Shown: piece by piece, positions 63,035-64,000 of the stretch
Layout: every line of letters begins with the position of its first letter
How positions within the stretch are numbered: the stretch's first letter is position 1
Origin: Alphaproteobacteria bacterium
GTDB taxonomy: Bacteria > Pseudomonadota > Alphaproteobacteria > Sphingomonadales > Kordiimonadaceae
Reading direction: 5' to 3'
Assembly: GCA_013372975.1 (NCBI GenBank)
Contig: JABXIS010000049.1
Location: 20,250-84,249 of the forward strand
DNA length: 64,000 bases
The notes under the pieces: generated by a model
What the model was told of the DNA's origin: nothing
The model's input: only the letters and a program-made list of their open reading frames with translations
Databases searched by the model: none
Position numbers and translations under genes: made by a program

Positions 63035-63110
63035 TGGTGGAGCCGAACGGGATCGAACCGTCGACCTCTACACTGCCAGTGTAGCGCTCTCCCAGCTGAG
63101 CTACGGCCCC
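63035..63110 (-). tRNA. tRNA-Ala (GGC anticodon)
   Basis: The minus strand gives a full cloverleaf of 76 bases including an encoded CCA (63035-63037). The acceptor is GGGGCCG/CGGCTCC with discriminator A; the D loop is AGCTGGGAG; the anticodon stem CTACA/TGTAG encloses CTGGCAG with GGC, and the T arm contains GGTTCGATCC. It reads GCC codons for alanine. A terminator follows. The TIGR02300 gene is on the same strand upstream, with aroA divergent, as in other Alphaproteobacteria. Confidence 0.97.
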
Positions 63111-63222
63111 GTATCTGGGTACCGGGTATCCCCGGAACGGCGCGGACTATAATCATGGCCTATAGCCTGCGCAAGCAAAAAAACAGCGGGCGCCAATCAG
63201 CGCCCGTGTCGGTTTATTTGCT

Positions 63223-63528
63223 TCAAGAATCGTCGTCCGACAAGGACGTATCAACCATTGAGCTGACTTCGTCATCATCATCGTCGTCAAGGCTTATGTC
63301 GCCAAGATCATCATCATCCACGTCGAGATCATCATCGTCATCGTCGTTGGCGGTGGATTCTTCTTTTTCGTCATTCACCGGCAGGGGTTGCTTGGTTTTG
63401 AGAATTGGCTCAGGTGCCCACTCGTTACCACAATCAATGCAAACCACTGGGTCGTCTTTTTTCAGGTCATAAAAGCGGGTGCCACATTTTGGGCAGGTGC
63501 GCTTTGTGCCCCATTCGGGTTTTACCAC
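63223..63528 (-). CDS. TIGR02300 family zinc-ribbon protein with acidic tail
   Basis: The 101-residue product begins VKPEWGTKRTCPKCGTRFYD, the family signature, and carries two CxxC pairs (CPKC and CIDC) that form a zinc ribbon. The C-terminal half is an acidic stretch of mostly Asp with some Ser (for example NDDDDDDLDVDDDDL), a low-complexity tail. The GTG at 63528 with AAGGAG upstream is the preferred start; the frame is open slightly further. The function is not known; the family is restricted to Alphaproteobacteria and usually lies beside aroA. Confidence 0.93.
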   Translation of the reverse strand: MVKPEWGTKRTCPKCGTRFYDLKKDDPVVCIDCGNEWAPEPILKTKQPLPVNDEKEESTANDDDDDDLDVDDDDLGDISLDDDDDDEVSSMVDTSLSDDDS

Positions 63529-63685
63529 GTCTCTCTCCTTCGCGTTTCTCACCGCGTCAATCTTTGTCTCAGGCCTTGCGTTTTAAACGCTTTTCGGCCA
63601 AGAATTCGGCGCATCCCTTGCCATGATCGGTGGCGCCTGTCAAAGCATTACTGATTAGAACCCTGTCTAAAGTTGGAATTGCTCC

Positions 63686-64000
63686 GTGCCAAGTCTTAAT
63701 TCTGTGTCCAGCCACCCGCTTGTCGGTACTGTTAAAGTGCCGGGCGATAAGTCCATTTCTCATCGATCCTTGATGCTTTCCGCGTTGGCAGTGGGCGAAA
63801 GCAACATCACTGGCCTTCTGGAAGGCGAAGATGTGCTCGCGACTGCTGCCGCCATGCGTGCGATGGGAGCGAAAGTGGACCGAGTCGCTGAAGGCCAGTG
63901 GCGCGTGAGCGGCGTGGGTGTTGGCGGGCTGATGACTCCTGATGATGTGATCGATATGGGGAATTCCGGCACCAGCACGCGGCTGATCATGGGGCTGATC
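63686..64000 (+). CDS. aroA: 3-phosphoshikimate 1-carboxyvinyltransferase (EPSP synthase), 3' end outside window
   Basis: The first 105 codons of aroA are present. [20 protein letters not shown] near residue 18 is the shikimate-3-phosphate/PEP-binding start motif, followed by [20 protein letters not shown] and [14 protein letters not shown] near the window end. The enzyme joins shikimate-3-phosphate and phosphoenolpyruvate in aromatic amino acid synthesis. GTG 63686 is the best start. It is divergent from the TIGR02300 gene, about 157 bases away. The rest, with cmk and rpsA expected, lies outside the window. Confidence 0.95.
   Translation, partial: MPSLNSVSSHPLVGTVKVPGDKSISHRSLMLSALAVGESNITGLLEGEDVLATAAAMRAMGAKVDRVAEGQWRVSGVGVGGLMTPDDVIDMGNSGTSTRLIMGLI

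Noticed and set aside
63155..63472. Serine-rich frame opposite the TIGR02300 gene
   Set aside because: Poly-Ser is the antisense reading of the Asp-rich tail.
1..64000. CRISPR arrays, insertion sequences, prophage genes
   Set aside because: No repeated spacer pattern, transposase, integrase or phage structural protein is seen.

Overview
This 64 kb window is typical chromosomal DNA of an alphaproteobacterium. The evidence is the very large 1,600-residue NAD-dependent glutamate dehydrogenase, an rsmB-rpe-heparinase-like-purH block, a TIGR02300 zinc-ribbon protein beside tRNA-Ala(GGC) and aroA, a DUF1674/SdhAF4 gene and an OlsB-type acyltransferase. The DNA is moderately GC-rich. The order cannot be fixed from sequence alone; a Kordiimonas-like relative is only a guess. 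No plasmid, prophage, insertion sequence or CRISPR array is visible.

Region 1 (1-14,040) is a surface polysaccharide locus. It holds a Wzy-like polymerase (cut by the window edge), two GT4-type glycosyltransferases, a Gfo/Idh/MocA oxidoreductase, a fusion of a medium-chain dehydrogenase with a second Gfo/Idh/MocA domain, a heparinase II/III-like protein, a PglC-type initiating phosphoglycosyl transferase, an SDR, UDP-ManNAc dehydrogenase (wecC), UDP-GlcNAc 2-epimerase (wecB) and an O-antigen ligase-like protein. wecBC should supply UDP-ManNAcA, the small transferase should start the lipid-linked unit, the glycosyltransferases extend it and the Wzy/ligase-like proteins polymerise or attach it.

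Region 2 (14,040-27,100) has an acyl-CoA ligase with a TPR-like membrane protein, a PAS-domain protein overlapping the giant glutamate dehydrogenase, a LysR/glutathionyl-hydroquinone reductase/pirin group, and a membrane-bound XRE regulator divergent from a small membrane protein. Region 3 (27,200-37,150) holds infC, apparently starting at AUA, a DUF898 membrane protein with an M48 peptidase, a tight run of hydrolase-nth-M20 peptidase-UbiE-like methyltransferase, a GNAT enzyme, a HIT protein, a small secreted protein and purH. Region 4 (37,180-49,560) continues through heparinase-like, rpe and rsmB, then a hot-dog protein with an AmpG-like permease, OlsB-like acyltransferase, small membrane proteins, adenosine kinase, HtpX, a CPBP protease and DUF1674.

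Region 5 (49,580-64,000) is the least familiar. It has a HerA-like ATPase with a 583-residue protein I do not recognise, an MFS transporter, an SDR, a DUF481-like outer-membrane protein, YjbQ with Hsp20, two divergent repeat-plus-SPOR envelope proteins, an orphan ParA-type ATPase with a ribbon-helix-helix-like partner, a glycosyltransferase, a ROK kinase remnant, tRNA-Ala, the TIGR02300 protein and the start of aroA. The best candidates for undescribed biology are the HerA/583-residue pair and the ParA/RHH pair; the oxidoreductase-heparinase module in the polysaccharide locus comes next.
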